From positions 1-40,582 of the forward strand of contig DXCX01000014.1 of NCBI GenBank assembly GCA_019115785.1: a stretch of 40,582 bases of DNA. The letters run 5' to 3'. Shown in pieces: positions 1 to 7,103 of this stretch. The notes beneath the pieces were generated by a model that was not told the origin of the DNA, ran no database searches, and was given only the letters and a program-made list of their open reading frames with translations. How positions within the stretch are numbered: position 1 is the first letter of the stretch; each line of letters starts with the position of its first letter. Source of the stretch: Candidatus Intestinimonas merdavium. Lineage in GTDB: Bacteria; Bacillota; Clostridia; Oscillospirales; Oscillospiraceae. The translations under genes were made by a program, and so were the position numbers.

Positions 1-793
1 TCAGAAGGCTCTGGAGGTGGAGGTGGTGCCTCTGTCTGTCCACTTTGGGGCAGAATCGTTTTTGGACGGCATTGATTTGAGCAATGAGGCGTTTTATGAG
101 CGCCTGCGGGTGGCGGAGGCGCTGCCCACCACGGCCCAGGTGAACCCTGAGGAGTTTGCCCGCCGATTCCAGGCCCATGTGGACGCCGGGGACCAGGTGG
201 TGGGGATCTTTATTGCCTCCCAGCTCTCGGGAACCTGCCAGTCGGCCATGATCGCCCGGGATATGGTGGATGAGGACAACATCTTTGTAGTAGACTCCAC
301 CACGGTGACCTTTGGCCTGGGACTGGTGGTAGAGATGGCCGCCCGACTTCGGGACCAAGGTCTGGACGCCAAGACCATTGCGCAGAAGGTAGAGGAGCTG
401 GCCAAGCGGCTGCGGTTCTATGCAGTGGTAAGCACCCTGAAATATTTGAAGATGGGCGGGCGCATCTCTGGTACCGCCGCTGTAGTGGGCAGTATGCTGG
501 GGATCACCCCCATTTTGAATATTCGGAATGGGATCGTAGAGGCCGCCGCCAAGTCCAGGGGACGAAAAGGGGCCTTTCAGTGGATGGAAAAGCAGATTCA
601 GGCCGAGCCGGCGGATCTGTCCCTGCCCGTCTCCTTTGGCAACGCCGACAGCCCTGAGATCATGGCGGAGTGCGAGGCCAGTCTTCAGGGGTGTATCCCC
701 GGCGCCGAGATTTTGGAGAGCGCCATTGGCTCCGTGGTCGGCACACATGCCGGTCCTGGGTGCACAGGCATCGCTTATTTTGTGCAGGAGTAA
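1..793 (+). CDS. DegV family fatty-acid-binding protein, 5' end cut by window edge
   Basis: DegV (FakB-like) proteins bind a fatty acid and present it to the fatty acid kinase FakA for phosphorylation before entry into phospholipid synthesis. The reading frame is open from base 2, so the real start and the N-terminal TDSSSD-type motif lie outside the window; an in-frame GTG at 17 is unlikely to be the start. Visible family features are PLSVHFG near the cut end, the PTTAQVNPEEF segment, SQLSGTCQSA (the SGTYQSA-type ligand-binding loop), VDSTTVTFGLG, and LKMGGRISG...GSMLGITPIL. The last 17 codons and the stop are repeated at 968-1021, beyond a structured element, with ACA to ACG (silent) and CAG to CGG (Gln to Arg) changes. 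Family membership is clear; the exact ligand is not. Confidence 0.93.
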   Translation, partial: QKALEVEVVPLSVHFGAESFLDGIDLSNEAFYERLRVAEALPTTAQVNPEEFARRFQAHVDAGDQVVGIFIASQLSGTCQSAMIARDMVDEDNIFVVDSTTVTFGLGLVVEMAARLRDQGLDAKTIAQKVEELAKRLRFYAVVSTLKYLKMGGRISGTAAVVGSMLGITPILNIRNGIVEAAAKSRGRKGAFQWMEKQIQAEPADLSLPVSFGNADSPEIMAECEASLQGCIPGAEILESAIGSVVGTHAGPGCTGIAYFVQE

Positions 794-819
794 AAAGAGT
801 ACGGCCCAGATGGGTGAGC
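740..819. repeat. Direct repeat A, copy 1 (degV 3' end)
   Basis: An 80 bp segment starting GGCACACATGCCGG. It covers the last 17 sense codons of degV, the TAA stop (791-793) and 26 bp beyond. It recurs at 968-1047 with four mismatches, exactly 228 bp downstream. This is the copy that encodes the present protein end. Confidence 0.92.
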
Positions 820-967
820 CGACCACGGGCGAGCGGAAGCGAGCCGCCGCATCAGCGGCGTACAAGGTGTCGCTTTCCAGCGGGACCTTGGCGCAGGGGC
901 AATTTATTTGCCCCGAGCATGTGAAATGAGTGAAGGGCCCCAAAAAGGTGCAACCTTTTTGGGAAGG
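820..967 (+). mobile_element. Structured repeat element A, 148 bp, after degV
   Basis: Five consecutive hairpins are visible. H1 (about 829-846) is GC-rich with a GGAA loop and possible tandem G.A pairs. H2 is GCCGC-ATCA-GCGGC followed by GTAC. H3 (863-890) is CAAGGT...ACCTTG with inner CGCT/AGCG. H4 (896-914) is GGGGCAA-TTTAT-TTGCCCC. H5 (939-963) is CCCAAAAAGGT-GCA-ACCTTTTTGGG. GCGTACAAGGT, ACCTTGGCGCAGGGGCAA and TTGCCCCGAGCATGT are shared with the element at 24871-25010, while the H1, H2, H3-inner and H5 stems differ in sequence but still pair. No ORF of substance lies inside. The flanking 80 bp repeat and the second copy suggest a mobile or retroposed structured element. The type 'mobile element' is inference and the strand is arbitrary (that of the host gene). 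I do not recognise the family. Confidence 0.62.
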
Positions 968-1047
968 GGCACACATGCCGGTCCTGGGTGCACGGGCATC
1001 GCTTATTTTGTGCGGGAGTAAAAAGAGTACGGCCCAGGTAGGTGAGC
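968..1047. repeat. Direct repeat A, copy 2 (duplicate degV 3' end)
   Basis: This second copy of the degV tail, including its TAA (1019-1021), is 76/80 identical to 740-819. It follows hairpin H5 and runs on to the terminator at 1084-1109, so this copy probably keeps the original downstream context of degV. It has no start or ribosome-binding site and is not a gene. Confidence 0.9.
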
Positions 1048-1083
1048 TGGCCATTCTACAAAATTACAAGGGTCGAAAGGAGG

Positions 1084-1109
1084 CCGCGCCCGGTATTATC
1101 TGGGCGCGG
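1084..1109 (+). terminator. Terminator-like hairpin downstream of degV region
   Basis: The arms CCGCGCCC (1084-1091) and GGGCGCGG (1102-1109) pair perfectly around a 10-base loop. They are followed by TTATCCACTTTG, which is only a weak T tract. It probably ends the degV transcript after the inserted element. Confidence 0.55.
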
Positions 1110-1289
1110 TTATCCACTTTGTAAACACCCAATTTTTTCCTGTGGAAAACCCTGTGGAAATTGTGCAAACTTTTGTTCAAAGTCTTTTACCCCAAAAAAC
1201 GCCTTTAAAAAAGGTTTACAAATTCGTGATATGTTGTAGTACAGACCTGATATAATGTCCATGCGAACGTTCCATCTGTCTGTGGATAG
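1110..1289. promoter_or_regulatory. Cluster of DnaA-box-like 9-mers
   Basis: Four sites resemble TTATCCACA. They are TTATCCACT at 1110-1118 (8/9), TGTGGAAAA at 1141-1149 (reverse strand, 8/9), TGTGGAAAT at 1153-1161 (reverse, 7/9) and TGTGGATAG at 1281-1289 (reverse, 8/9). The stretch is AT-rich compared with its surroundings and lies upstream of the ytvI-like gene. There is no dnaA or other origin gene nearby, so an origin is not claimed; DnaA binding is a guess. Confidence 0.25.
1248..1256 (+). promoter_or_regulatory. Extended -10 promoter for ytvI-like gene
   Basis: TGATATAAT is a perfect extended -10 (TGn plus TATAAT at 1251-1256). No good -35 sits 16-18 bp upstream, which is tolerated with an extended -10. 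The GTG start is at 1314, giving a leader of about 50 nt. Confidence 0.5.
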
Positions 1290-1313
1290 CAGAAAAAGAA
1301 AGGATGTGCCGGT

Positions 1314-2462
1314 GTGGAGCGGGGAGAATTGACCTGGCGGGAGCGGGGCAGACTGTGGATGAGGATGGGAGTCCGAATATTGCTGGTGGTGGGGATCGTA
1401 CTGGTGCTTCGCTATCTGGTGCCTCCTCTGCTGAGCCTCTTTATGCCCTTTGTGCTGGCTCTGGTGACAGCTTGGCTTTTGAATCCTCCGGTAAAGGCAC
1501 TTCAGCGGCGGCTGGGGCTTTCTCGGGGCTTTTTGTCCATTTTTTTGATTTTATTGGCCTTTGCCGCCGCCGGTGGCATCCTTTTCGGTCTGGGATACAG
1601 TCTCTTCAGCGAGGTAAGCACCCTTCTTGACAACTGGGAAGGGGCCTGGGACTCCCTACAGGCTGGGGTGGACTCCCTGAGCGCGTGGCTGGACCGGCTG
1701 CTGGCCTATCTGCCGGGCCAGGTGGAGACCTTTGTCAACGAGAACCTGGACCAGCTTTGGATGGCCTTCAGCAGCTGGGTCAGCAGCGTCATGCCGCTGC
1801 TGGGTACCTGGGCCGGAAACTTTGCTATGTCAGTACCCTCCTTTGTAGTAGCACTCATCGTCTTCATTATGGCGGCCTATTTTATCACCGCTGATTATCC
1901 CCATTACCGTTTTCTCATGACTGACCGGCTGCCCATGGAGGTCCGGGCCTTCTTTTCCCACGTTAAGCACACCGCTCTGGGTGCCCTTGCCGGGTATATC
2001 AGGGCGGAGGTGATCATCTCTGCGGGGGTTTTTGCGATTTTGCTGGTGGGCTTCCTGCTCATCCGGCAGCCCTACGCCGTGCTGCTCGCCCTGGTGCTGG
2101 CGGTGCTGGACTTCATCCCCATCATTGGCTCAGGCACGGTCATGGTGCCATGGGCGGTCATTGATCTCATTACCGGGAATTGGTCCCACGCGCTGGGGCT
2201 GATGGTGGTGTGGGGGATTATATGCGTCTTCCGCCGCGTGGCCGAGCCTAAGGCCGTGGGCAGTCAGACCGGCCTCTCCCCCATTCTCTCCCTCATCAGC
2301 CTGTATGTGGGTATGCGTCTGGGGGGTGTGTTGGGCATGATCCTGGGTCCCATTGTGTGCCTGGTGGTCATCAATGTGGCCCGGACCGGCATCTTTGACG
2401 GGCTGGTGGCCGATTTGAGCTTGGCTGTCCGGGACACTGCCGCGCTCCTCCGGAGGCCGTGA
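1314..2462 (+). CDS. AI-2E family transporter, YtvI-like membrane protein
   Basis: A 382-residue polytopic membrane protein of the AI-2E/PerM family. It has the usual arrangement of N-terminal hydrophobic segments (about residues 18-90), a soluble amphipathic stretch (about 100-160), and a C-terminal block of helices containing LDFIPIIGSGTVMVPWAV and the GLSPILSLISLYVGMRLGG...GPI signature. In Bacillus the YtvI member is linked to sporulation; other members carry signal molecules or ions, so the substrate here is open. The GTG start at 1314 is preceded by AAAGGA with good spacing, and an extended -10 lies further upstream. It stands alone between degV and the HtrA gene. Confidence 0.85.
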   Translation: MERGELTWRERGRLWMRMGVRILLVVGIVLVLRYLVPPLLSLFMPFVLALVTAWLLNPPVKALQRRLGLSRGFLSIFLILLAFAAAGGILFGLGYSLFSEVSTLLDNWEGAWDSLQAGVDSLSAWLDRLLAYLPGQVETFVNENLDQLWMAFSSWVSSVMPLLGTWAGNFAMSVPSFVVALIVFIMAAYFITADYPHYRFLMTDRLPMEVRAFFSHVKHTALGALAGYIRAEVIISAGVFAILLVGFLLIRQPYAVLLALVLAVLDFIPIIGSGTVMVPWAVIDLITGNWSHALGLMVVWGIICVFRRVAEPKAVGSQTGLSPILSLISLYVGMRLGGVLGMILGPIVCLVVINVARTGIFDGLVADLSLAVRDTAALLRRP

Positions 2463-2468
2463 TTGCTT

Positions 2469-2501
2469 CGTTCAAAAATGTTTCGCAGAGCGTTCAAAAA
2501 T
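2469..2501. repeat. Two direct CGTTCAAAAAT repeats upstream of the HtrA gene
   Basis: CGTTCAAAAAT occurs at 2469-2479 and again at 2491-2501. The spacing is 22 bp, two helical turns, so both face the same side of the DNA. They lie upstream of a possible -10 (TAGAAT, 2541-2546) for the protease gene and could be a response-regulator binding site. Function is inferred from geometry only. Confidence 0.35.
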
Positions 2502-2596
2502 CATTTGGGGTTTCTTCATGAAATGGTCATAATTTGCCGTTAGAATAAAACGCGAACAGAGAGAAAAGCGGTAAGCTTTTAAAGGAGCGACGTTTT

Positions 2597-3940
2597 ATGT
2601 ATGAGTATAACAGTGAAAACCGGCCCCAGGACCCCTGGAGCGATCCCATTGAGACAACAGGCCGCCCCCTACATGATGGCCCCGAGCAGCCGAAGCAGAA
2701 AAAGAAAAAGGGCGGTAAGCTGGTAGCCCTGTGCCTGGTATGCGCCATCATTGGCGGCATTGCCGGGGGAGGCGGCGTGGCGGCGGCCACTGGCGCGTTC
2801 TCCAAGGAGCAGACCACAATCTATGAAGGGACTCGTACCCCTACAGTGGTCAATGTGTCCAATGTGACCGGCAGGGATGTCCTCACCGCTCCGGAGATCT
2901 ATGCCACCTATGTGGGCTCCACCGTAGGTATTACCACTGAGATCACCACCACCAATGTGTGGGGTCAGCCGGTGTCCCAGGCAGCGGCTGGGTCTGGCTT
3001 TGTCATCACCAGCGACGGCTACATCCTGACCAACTACCATGTCATTGAGGATGCTGACAGCATCCAGGTGGCCTTTGTGGATGGCACCACCTATGACGCC
3101 ACTTTGGTGGGCGGCGAATCGGAAAACGACATCGCCGTGCTGAAGATCAACGCTACCGGCCTGACCCCTGTCATTATCGGTGATTCCGATAACGTGAAGG
3201 TGGGTGAGCAGGTGGTGGCCATCGGCAACCCCCTGGGTGAGCTGACCTTTTCCATGACCTCGGGCATCGTCTCGGCCAAGGACCGGAGCATCACCATGGA
3301 AAACGGCAATGTGATGAACATGATCCAGACGGATACCGCCATCAACAACGGCAACTCCGGCGGTCCCCTCTTTGACATGTACGGTCAGGTCATTGGCATT
3401 ACCTCGGCTAAGCTGTCCGGTTCCAGCAGCAGTGAGGCCACCATTGAGGGCTTGGGCTTTGCCATCCCCATCAACGACATCAAGGATATGGTTACAGACA
3501 TCATGGAAAATGGCTATGTGACTGGAAAGCCCTATATGGGCATCACCGTGAGCACAGTCCCAGAGAGCATCTCTGAGCGGTATGGCATGAGCCAGGGCGC
3601 GTTGGTGGAGAGCGTGGATGGAAGCTCCTGCGCCGCCAAGGCCGGACTGGAGAAGGGCGATATTATCACGGGCATTGACGGTAAGACGGTGATCTCCTCC
3701 GCCGAGCTGGTTGAAGCCAAGAAGAATTACAAGGCCGGGGATACTGTGACCCTGGATGTGGAACGCAATGGGGAAAAGCTCACCCTCACCCTCACCTTCG
3801 ATGAGGACACCCCCGAGCGGCGGGCGGCCCAGGAGGAGGCCCAGGCCCAGCAGGAGCAGCAGAATGAGGAGCAGAGCAACAATTCCGGATCTGGCAGCTA
3901 CTTCTGGCCCTTCGGCGATCTGAGCCCTTGGTTCTATTAA
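2597..3940 (+). CDS. HtrA/DegP-type trypsin-like serine protease with PDZ domain
   Basis: A 447-residue membrane-anchored protease that would degrade or refold misfolded proteins outside the membrane. Residues 1-40 are cytoplasmic and charged, with a KQKKKKGGK stretch before a single membrane segment at about 41-65. The trypsin-like domain shows the complete triad: His148 in TNYHVI, Asp178 in ENDIAVLK and Ser254 in NNGNSGGPLFD. A PDZ domain spans about 305-400 (YMGITVS through the KAGLEKGDIITGIDG loop). The last 45 residues are a Gln/Glu/Ser-rich tail. AAAGGAG sits just upstream of the ATG. Whether it is HtrA, HtrB or YyxA-like cannot be settled from sequence alone. Confidence 0.93.
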   Translation: MYEYNSENRPQDPWSDPIETTGRPLHDGPEQPKQKKKKGGKLVALCLVCAIIGGIAGGGGVAAATGAFSKEQTTIYEGTRTPTVVNVSNVTGRDVLTAPEIYATYVGSTVGITTEITTTNVWGQPVSQAAAGSGFVITSDGYILTNYHVIEDADSIQVAFVDGTTYDATLVGGESENDIAVLKINATGLTPVIIGDSDNVKVGEQVVAIGNPLGELTFSMTSGIVSAKDRSITMENGNVMNMIQTDTAINNGNSGGPLFDMYGQVIGITSAKLSGSSSSEATIEGLGFAIPINDIKDMVTDIMENGYVTGKPYMGITVSTVPESISERYGMSQGALVESVDGSSCAAKAGLEKGDIITGIDGKTVISSAELVEAKKNYKAGDTVTLDVERNGEKLTLTLTFDEDTPERRAAQEEAQAQQEQQNEEQSNNSGSGSYFWPFGDLSPWFY

Positions 3941-3995
3941 GTGAAATTCCGTTGCTCACTGAACGTTCAACCTGAAACAACAGCCCTGTGTCCGA

Positions 3996-4262
3996 TGAAG
4001 TACCCCCAAAAAGTTAGACTTATATCCTCAAGACAAAATTGTTCAAGCAGCCGAAAGGGCTTGCTACCTGTGAATTGCAGGTGGCAAGCCCTTTCGTTTT
4101 GCCTTGATGTGTCGGTTGTTGTAGTGGTCCAGGTAGTGGACCAGCTCTTGTTTGAAGTGCCACTTCCCTTGCCATCCATGCTTTTCCAAATACTCTTTGA
4201 AGTGTAATAGCCAAGCCAGGGTCAAAAGTTGAGGTATAATCAAATGTGAATTTTTGTTGTGT
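3996..4262 (-). mobile_element. Remnant of an IS3-family (IS150-type) insertion sequence, right end
   Basis: Read on the minus strand, the segment ends with GTCTAACTTTTTGGGGGTAC, the typical inverted-repeat end of IS150-type IS3 elements. Just inside it lie the last codons of an orfB transposase. A long hairpin (4052-4096) spans the transposase end, as is common in these elements. The left end, orfA and the catalytic part of orfB are absent, so this is a dead fragment. Its inner boundary, somewhere near 4200-4262, is uncertain. Confidence 0.7.
4043..4200 (-). pseudogene. IS3-family transposase (orfB) C-terminal fragment
   Basis: The minus-strand translation contains HFKQELVHYLDHYNN followed by RHIKAKRKGLPPAIHR, the hallmark C-terminus of IS150-type orfB. 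A TAG codon then interrupts the frame, and it continues QALSAA to TGA (4043-4045). Intact relatives read HRQQALSAA, so a CAG to TAG change explains the stop. Nothing of the DDE catalytic core remains. The gene is truncated and interrupted. Confidence 0.72.
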
Positions 4263-4982
4263 CTAAACCTCGATGACACGGTCCTCGCAGCCAACCTCCG
4301 CGAGAATTATTTGACCCGTATCCAGCTTACTAAAATCAATGTTCCCATTGCCTGCGCTTAATTTGATCGTAAGCCATGGATTGGACACCGTTCCCGCATA
4401 TGAAAGGACAATGTTTCCAAGAGAGAGACCTGAAAAATAAATCTTGCTGTTCTCCACGTCAATACTTACTCTGGCTGCTTCTATGGTACCAGCAGACAAA
4501 CGAACAAAACCATGTTCGCCCAAATTTTCGCACGGCAATGAGCAAGCAATTTCCGCCAAGGCGTCATCTCCGGAAAAAGTCATTTCACCATCCGGAGTAA
4601 TGGTAATTGTCTCCATACCAATGCCACTTACGGTGTACTCAAAATAGCCCAGGGTGTTAACGTTCAAATCTGGATCAGAGACGATTCCAAAAAGCTGCCC
4701 GCCATCTCCATCGCACTGGTAGGTAAAACGGTCGCTGAAAGCAGCTTCCAACAGATACCTGTCCGCCGATGCTGAAGTATCCTCGATGATCTGTTGCTGA
4801 ATCAAATCCATGTCTCCTGAAAAGTCCCCGTTGCGGCAACTGACCATTTCCCCTTCAATATTGCTGATGTCAAAGCTGCTTCCGCGCGCTGTAAGCCCAA
4901 TCGTCTGCTTCTCCGCATTACAGCCAGCAAGAACTATGAGCAGGGTAAGAGAGAATATCACCTTTACGTACCACATCTTCAT
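4263..4982 (-). CDS. Lipoprotein of unknown function
   Basis: A 239-residue protein with a clear lipoprotein signal: MKMWYVK, a hydrophobic stretch, and the lipobox LAGC with Cys20 or Cys21 as the lipidated residue. The mature part is rich in Gly, Ser and Ile, acidic, and looks beta-rich (FSGLSLGNIVLSYAG, TITITPDGEMTFSG), with several Cys residues. I recognise no family. The gene is more AT-rich than its neighbours and lies next to IS debris, which hints at acquired DNA. The ATG at 4982 has GAGGG upstream and a good promoter. No terminator is apparent before the IS remnant. Confidence 0.75.
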   Translation of the reverse strand: MKMWYVKVIFSLTLLIVLAGCNAEKQTIGLTARGSSFDISNIEGEMVSCRNGDFSGDMDLIQQQIIEDTSASADRYLLEAAFSDRFTYQCDGDGGQLFGIVSDPDLNVNTLGYFEYTVSGIGMETITITPDGEMTFSGDDALAEIACSLPCENLGEHGFVRLSAGTIEAARVSIDVENSKIYFSGLSLGNIVLSYAGTVSNPWLTIKLSAGNGNIDFSKLDTGQIILAEVGCEDRVIEV

Positions 4983-5013
4983 GTCACCCTCTGATATATC
5001 ATTTCTCTTTGTT

Positions 5014-5042
5014 ATTTTATAATAGCGTGGTTACATGTACAA
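5014..5042 (-). promoter_or_regulatory. Promoter for the lipoprotein gene
   Basis: On the minus strand, TTGTAC (5042-5037) and TAAAAT (5019-5014) are separated by exactly 17 bp. They lie about 30 bp upstream of the ATG at 4982. Confidence 0.55.
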
Positions 5043-5115
5043 GTCTTTGCTCCTGCTGGAGTAATGACCCCAAAAACTTCACAAGACAATAGAACAATGC
5101 CCTTGCTGTTGTTTA

Positions 5116-5349
5116 TCAGGGCTCCCGGTCGGCGCGGACCAGAGAGACCAAAAATTTGACCATCAAGGGGAAATAGGTGCCGATAAAGACCAGGGTGGAA
5201 AAAAGGGCGAAGGCAGGTTTTTTCCTTCGAGGCACCGCCAGGCCCAATAAAACCCCCAAAGACAGGAGGCACAGCTTTAGGGCGGCCACATCCTCCAGGT
5301 CCATATCCCGGACCATCAGCCGTCCGGCAGCCAGCCATCTTTTCACCAT
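5116..5349 (-). CDS. Small two-helix membrane protein of unknown function
   Basis: A 77-residue protein. The first 20 residues are basic and amphipathic (MVKRWLAAGRLMVRDMD). Two likely membrane helices follow at about 24-40 and 46-68, separated by the basic turn PRRKKP. The ATG at 5349 overlaps the stop of the alkyltransferase gene (5343-5345), and its AAGGAG lies inside that gene, so the two are translationally coupled. Similar small proteins occur in Clostridia without a firm function. Its place as third gene behind lexA suggests it is co-expressed in the SOS response. Confidence 0.72.
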   Translation of the reverse strand: MVKRWLAAGRLMVRDMDLEDVAALKLCLLSLGVLLGLAVPRRKKPAFALFSTLVFIGTYFPLMVKFLVSLVRADREP

Positions 5350-5816
5350 GAGAATCGCTCCTTTCCTGATTCCAGTGCGAGCAGAGCCTTCTTCATCTCC
5401 AGTCCACCGGCGTAGCCGGTAAGGGTGCCGCCACTCCCGACCACCCGATGGCAGGGGAGGAAAATGGGCAGCGGATTGTGATGGTTGGCCTGGCCCACCG
5501 CCCGGACGGCTTTGGGGCGGCCAATGGCGGCGGCAATCTCCCCGTAGGTCCGGGTCTGACCATAGGGAATGGCCTTCAGGGCGGTCCACACCGAGCGTTG
5601 AAAGTCTGTTCCCACCGGGGCCAAAGGCAGAGCGAGCCCCTGCCGTTCCCCGGCCAGGTAGGACAAAAGCGCCTCCCTCGCCCGGACCAGCAGCGGGGTC
5701 TCCGCTCCCCTGCCCTTTCGATCAGGCAGGGCATTGGGAAGATAGAGGTGGGTGAGTGCTTGTTCCCCCTCCAGAATCATAGGGCCAAACGGCGTCCCGA
5801 CCCGAATCCAAGGCAT
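5343..5816 (-). CDS. ogt: Methylated-DNA--protein-cysteine methyltransferase
   Basis: This suicide enzyme removes alkyl groups from O6-alkylguanine (and O4-alkylthymine) onto its own cysteine. The 157-residue protein carries the active site PCHRV with Cys122, preceded by NHHNPLPIFL, and the DNA-binding helix region YGQTRTYGEIAAAIGRPKAVRAVG. The N-terminal domain is short, as in Ogt. The start chosen is ATG 5816, whose A is also the last base of the lexA TGA stop (a TGATG overlap); the longer frame upstream reads through lexA and is not used. The overlap puts it in the lexA operon, so DNA damage should induce it. Confidence 0.92.
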   Translation of the reverse strand: MPWIRVGTPFGPMILEGEQALTHLYLPNALPDRKGRGAETPLLVRAREALLSYLAGERQGLALPLAPVGTDFQRSVWTALKAIPYGQTRTYGEIAAAIGRPKAVRAVGQANHHNPLPIFLPCHRVVGSGGTLTGYAGGLEMKKALLALESGKERFSW

Positions 5817-6439
5817 CAGCTGTACCTCCGCACCACGGCGACCACCTTGCCCAGAAGCTGGGCGCCGTCGCCGTCGATGGGCTGGTACTCCGGGTTCTCC
5901 GGCATGAGCCAAATATGGCCGTTTTTCCGGCGCAGAGTTTTCACGGTGGCCTCGTCCTCAAAGAGCGCCACTACGATGTCGCCGTTGTGAAAGGACTCCT
6001 GCTGGTGGACCACCACATAGTCCCCGGGGAGGATCCCGGCATAGAGCATGGACTCCCCCCGGACCCGAAGGGCAAAGTGCTCTCCTGAGAGATGCTCGGT
6101 GTCAAACACCAGATAGTCTTCGATGTTCTCCTGGGCCAAAATAGGGGCTCCGGCGGCCACATCACCTACCACGGGGACCTGATTTCTGGGGGGCTCCGCC
6201 GTCTGGCGGCGCTCCGGGGCAGGAAAGCCCCCGGCCACGGTGATGGCACGGGTCTTGCCCTCGGCCTTGGTGATGATGCCGGCCTCCTCCAGCCCCTTAA
6301 GGTGAAAGTGGACCGTGGAGGGGGACTTCAGACCCATATGTGCCCCGATCTCCCGCACAGAGGGGGGATAGCCGTGGTCCTGCTGAAAGGAGACGATGAA
6401 CTGGTAGATCTGCCGCTGCTTTTCCGTCAGACCCTTCAT
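5816..6439 (-). CDS. lexA: LexA repressor, SOS response
   Basis: A 207-residue LexA. The N-terminal winged helix (about 1-65) includes GYPPSVREIGAHMGLKSPST as recognition region. The Ala96-Gly97 self-cleavage site lies in VAAGAP, and the S24-type catalytic dyad is Ser130 (GESM) and Lys167 (ATVKT). RecA-stimulated autocleavage would derepress SOS genes. AAGGAGG lies ahead of the ATG. A LexA box overlaps its own promoter region, indicating autoregulation. The following alkyltransferase and small membrane protein genes overlap in sequence and form one transcription unit with it. Confidence 0.96.
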   Translation of the reverse strand: MKGLTEKQRQIYQFIVSFQQDHGYPPSVREIGAHMGLKSPSTVHFHLKGLEEAGIITKAEGKTRAITVAGGFPAPERRQTAEPPRNQVPVVGDVAAGAPILAQENIEDYLVFDTEHLSGEHFALRVRGESMLYAGILPGDYVVVHQQESFHNGDIVVALFEDEATVKTLRRKNGHIWLMPENPEYQPIDGDGAQLLGKVVAVVRRYS

Positions 6440-6470
6440 AGGCGGTCCCTCCTTATCGGTATGGATACAA

Positions 6471-6514
6471 GGTTATGTTATCATAGCATGCACAAAAAGT
6501 CAAACAAGCGTTCT
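6471..6514 (-). promoter_or_regulatory. lexA promoter with SOS box
   Basis: CAAACAAGCGTTCT at 6501-6514 matches the Gram-positive LexA box (CGAAC-N4-GTTCG type), keeping the AAC-N4-GTTC core. On the minus strand it runs into a TTGACT -35, with a TAACAT -10 17 bp further on. LexA bound here would block its own promoter. Confidence 0.72.
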
Positions 6515-6547
6515 AAGATATTTGGCGCTCTCCCCGGCCAAAATTAA

Positions 6548-6588
6548 TTGACAATGCAGCAATATGGGACTATCATATGTAAGCATAT
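6548..6588 (+). promoter_or_regulatory. Promoter and palindromic operator of the marR-ABC operon
   Basis: TTGACA (6548-6553) and TATCAT (6571-6576) are 17 bp apart. The inverted repeat ATATG-TAAG-CATAT (6575-6588) overlaps the -10 and the start point. That is a typical place for MarR autorepression, and the MarR gene begins about 40 bp later. Confidence 0.68.
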
Positions 6589-6626
6589 TAAAAATAAACT
6601 GGCTAACTAATTTTGGAGGTGAGAGC

Positions 6627-7103
6627 GTGATCCAGGAAAGGGCGGGCAGCGACATGCCGGGGGTCATTTTCCAGGCGCTGGCCCGGGCCCTGAAGCAGCA
6701 CATGCTCACCGAACTGGCCAACCGTGGACTGGGAGATCTGGGAAACCCGGTGCTGCTCTTTCTGCTGAAGGAGCGGGAGGGGCAGGTCTCCTCCCAGAAG
6801 GTGCTCTCCGATGCCCTGCGGATCTCGCCGGCGTCGGTGGCGGTGTCCCTCAAATCGCTGGAACGGGGCGGCTATGTGGAGAAGCTGCCCGGTGAGACCG
6901 ACCAGCGGCGGAAGGCGGTGCGGCTCACCAACAAGGGTCGGGAGGCCCTGGAGACCTGCTTTCAGATCTTCCAGCAGGTGGACCGTCAGATGTTTGACGG
7001 CTTTACTTCCCAGGAGATGGAGCAGGTTCGGGCCTTTCACCTGCGGATGCTCCACAATCTCCGCGACTCTCTGACCACGGAAAGGATGGACTGTTCATGC
7101 TGA
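6627..7103 (+). CDS. MarR family transcriptional regulator
   Basis: A 158-residue winged-helix regulator. The central HTH reads VSSQKVLSDALRISPASVAVSLKSLERGGYV and is followed by the wing ETDQRRKAVRLTNKGREAL, both typical of MarR. The start chosen is GTG 6627 because GGAGGTGAG sits just upstream; a longer frame from 6564 begins inside the promoter and is unlikely. Its stop overlaps the start of the ABC exporter gene (ATGCTGA), so the three genes form an operon. The repressor probably senses a substrate of the exporter and binds the palindrome at 6575-6588. Confidence 0.9.
   Translation: MIQERAGSDMPGVIFQALARALKQHMLTELANRGLGDLGNPVLLFLLKEREGQVSSQKVLSDALRISPASVAVSLKSLERGGYVEKLPGETDQRRKAVRLTNKGREALETCFQIFQQVDRQMFDGFTSQEMEQVRAFHLRMLHNLRDSLTTERMDCSC

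Noticed and set aside
820-967. Element A as an ordinary transcription terminator
   Set aside because: Five hairpins, no T run after the last one, a second conserved copy elsewhere and an 80-bp flanking duplication do not fit a simple terminator.
636-1239. Small ORFs in and around element A
   Set aside because: They run from degV through the repeat copies and hairpins in other frames, lack ribosome-binding sites and have no counterpart in element B.
1110-1289. Chromosomal replication origin
   Set aside because: DnaA-box-like sites only; no dnaA, dnaN, rpmH or other origin genes, and no AT-rich unwinding repeats.
4052-4096. Long hairpin as the dedicated terminator of the HtrA gene
   Set aside because: It lies inside the IS3 transposase remnant and is the hairpin typical of that IS end. 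It may terminate transcription by chance, but did not evolve for that gene.
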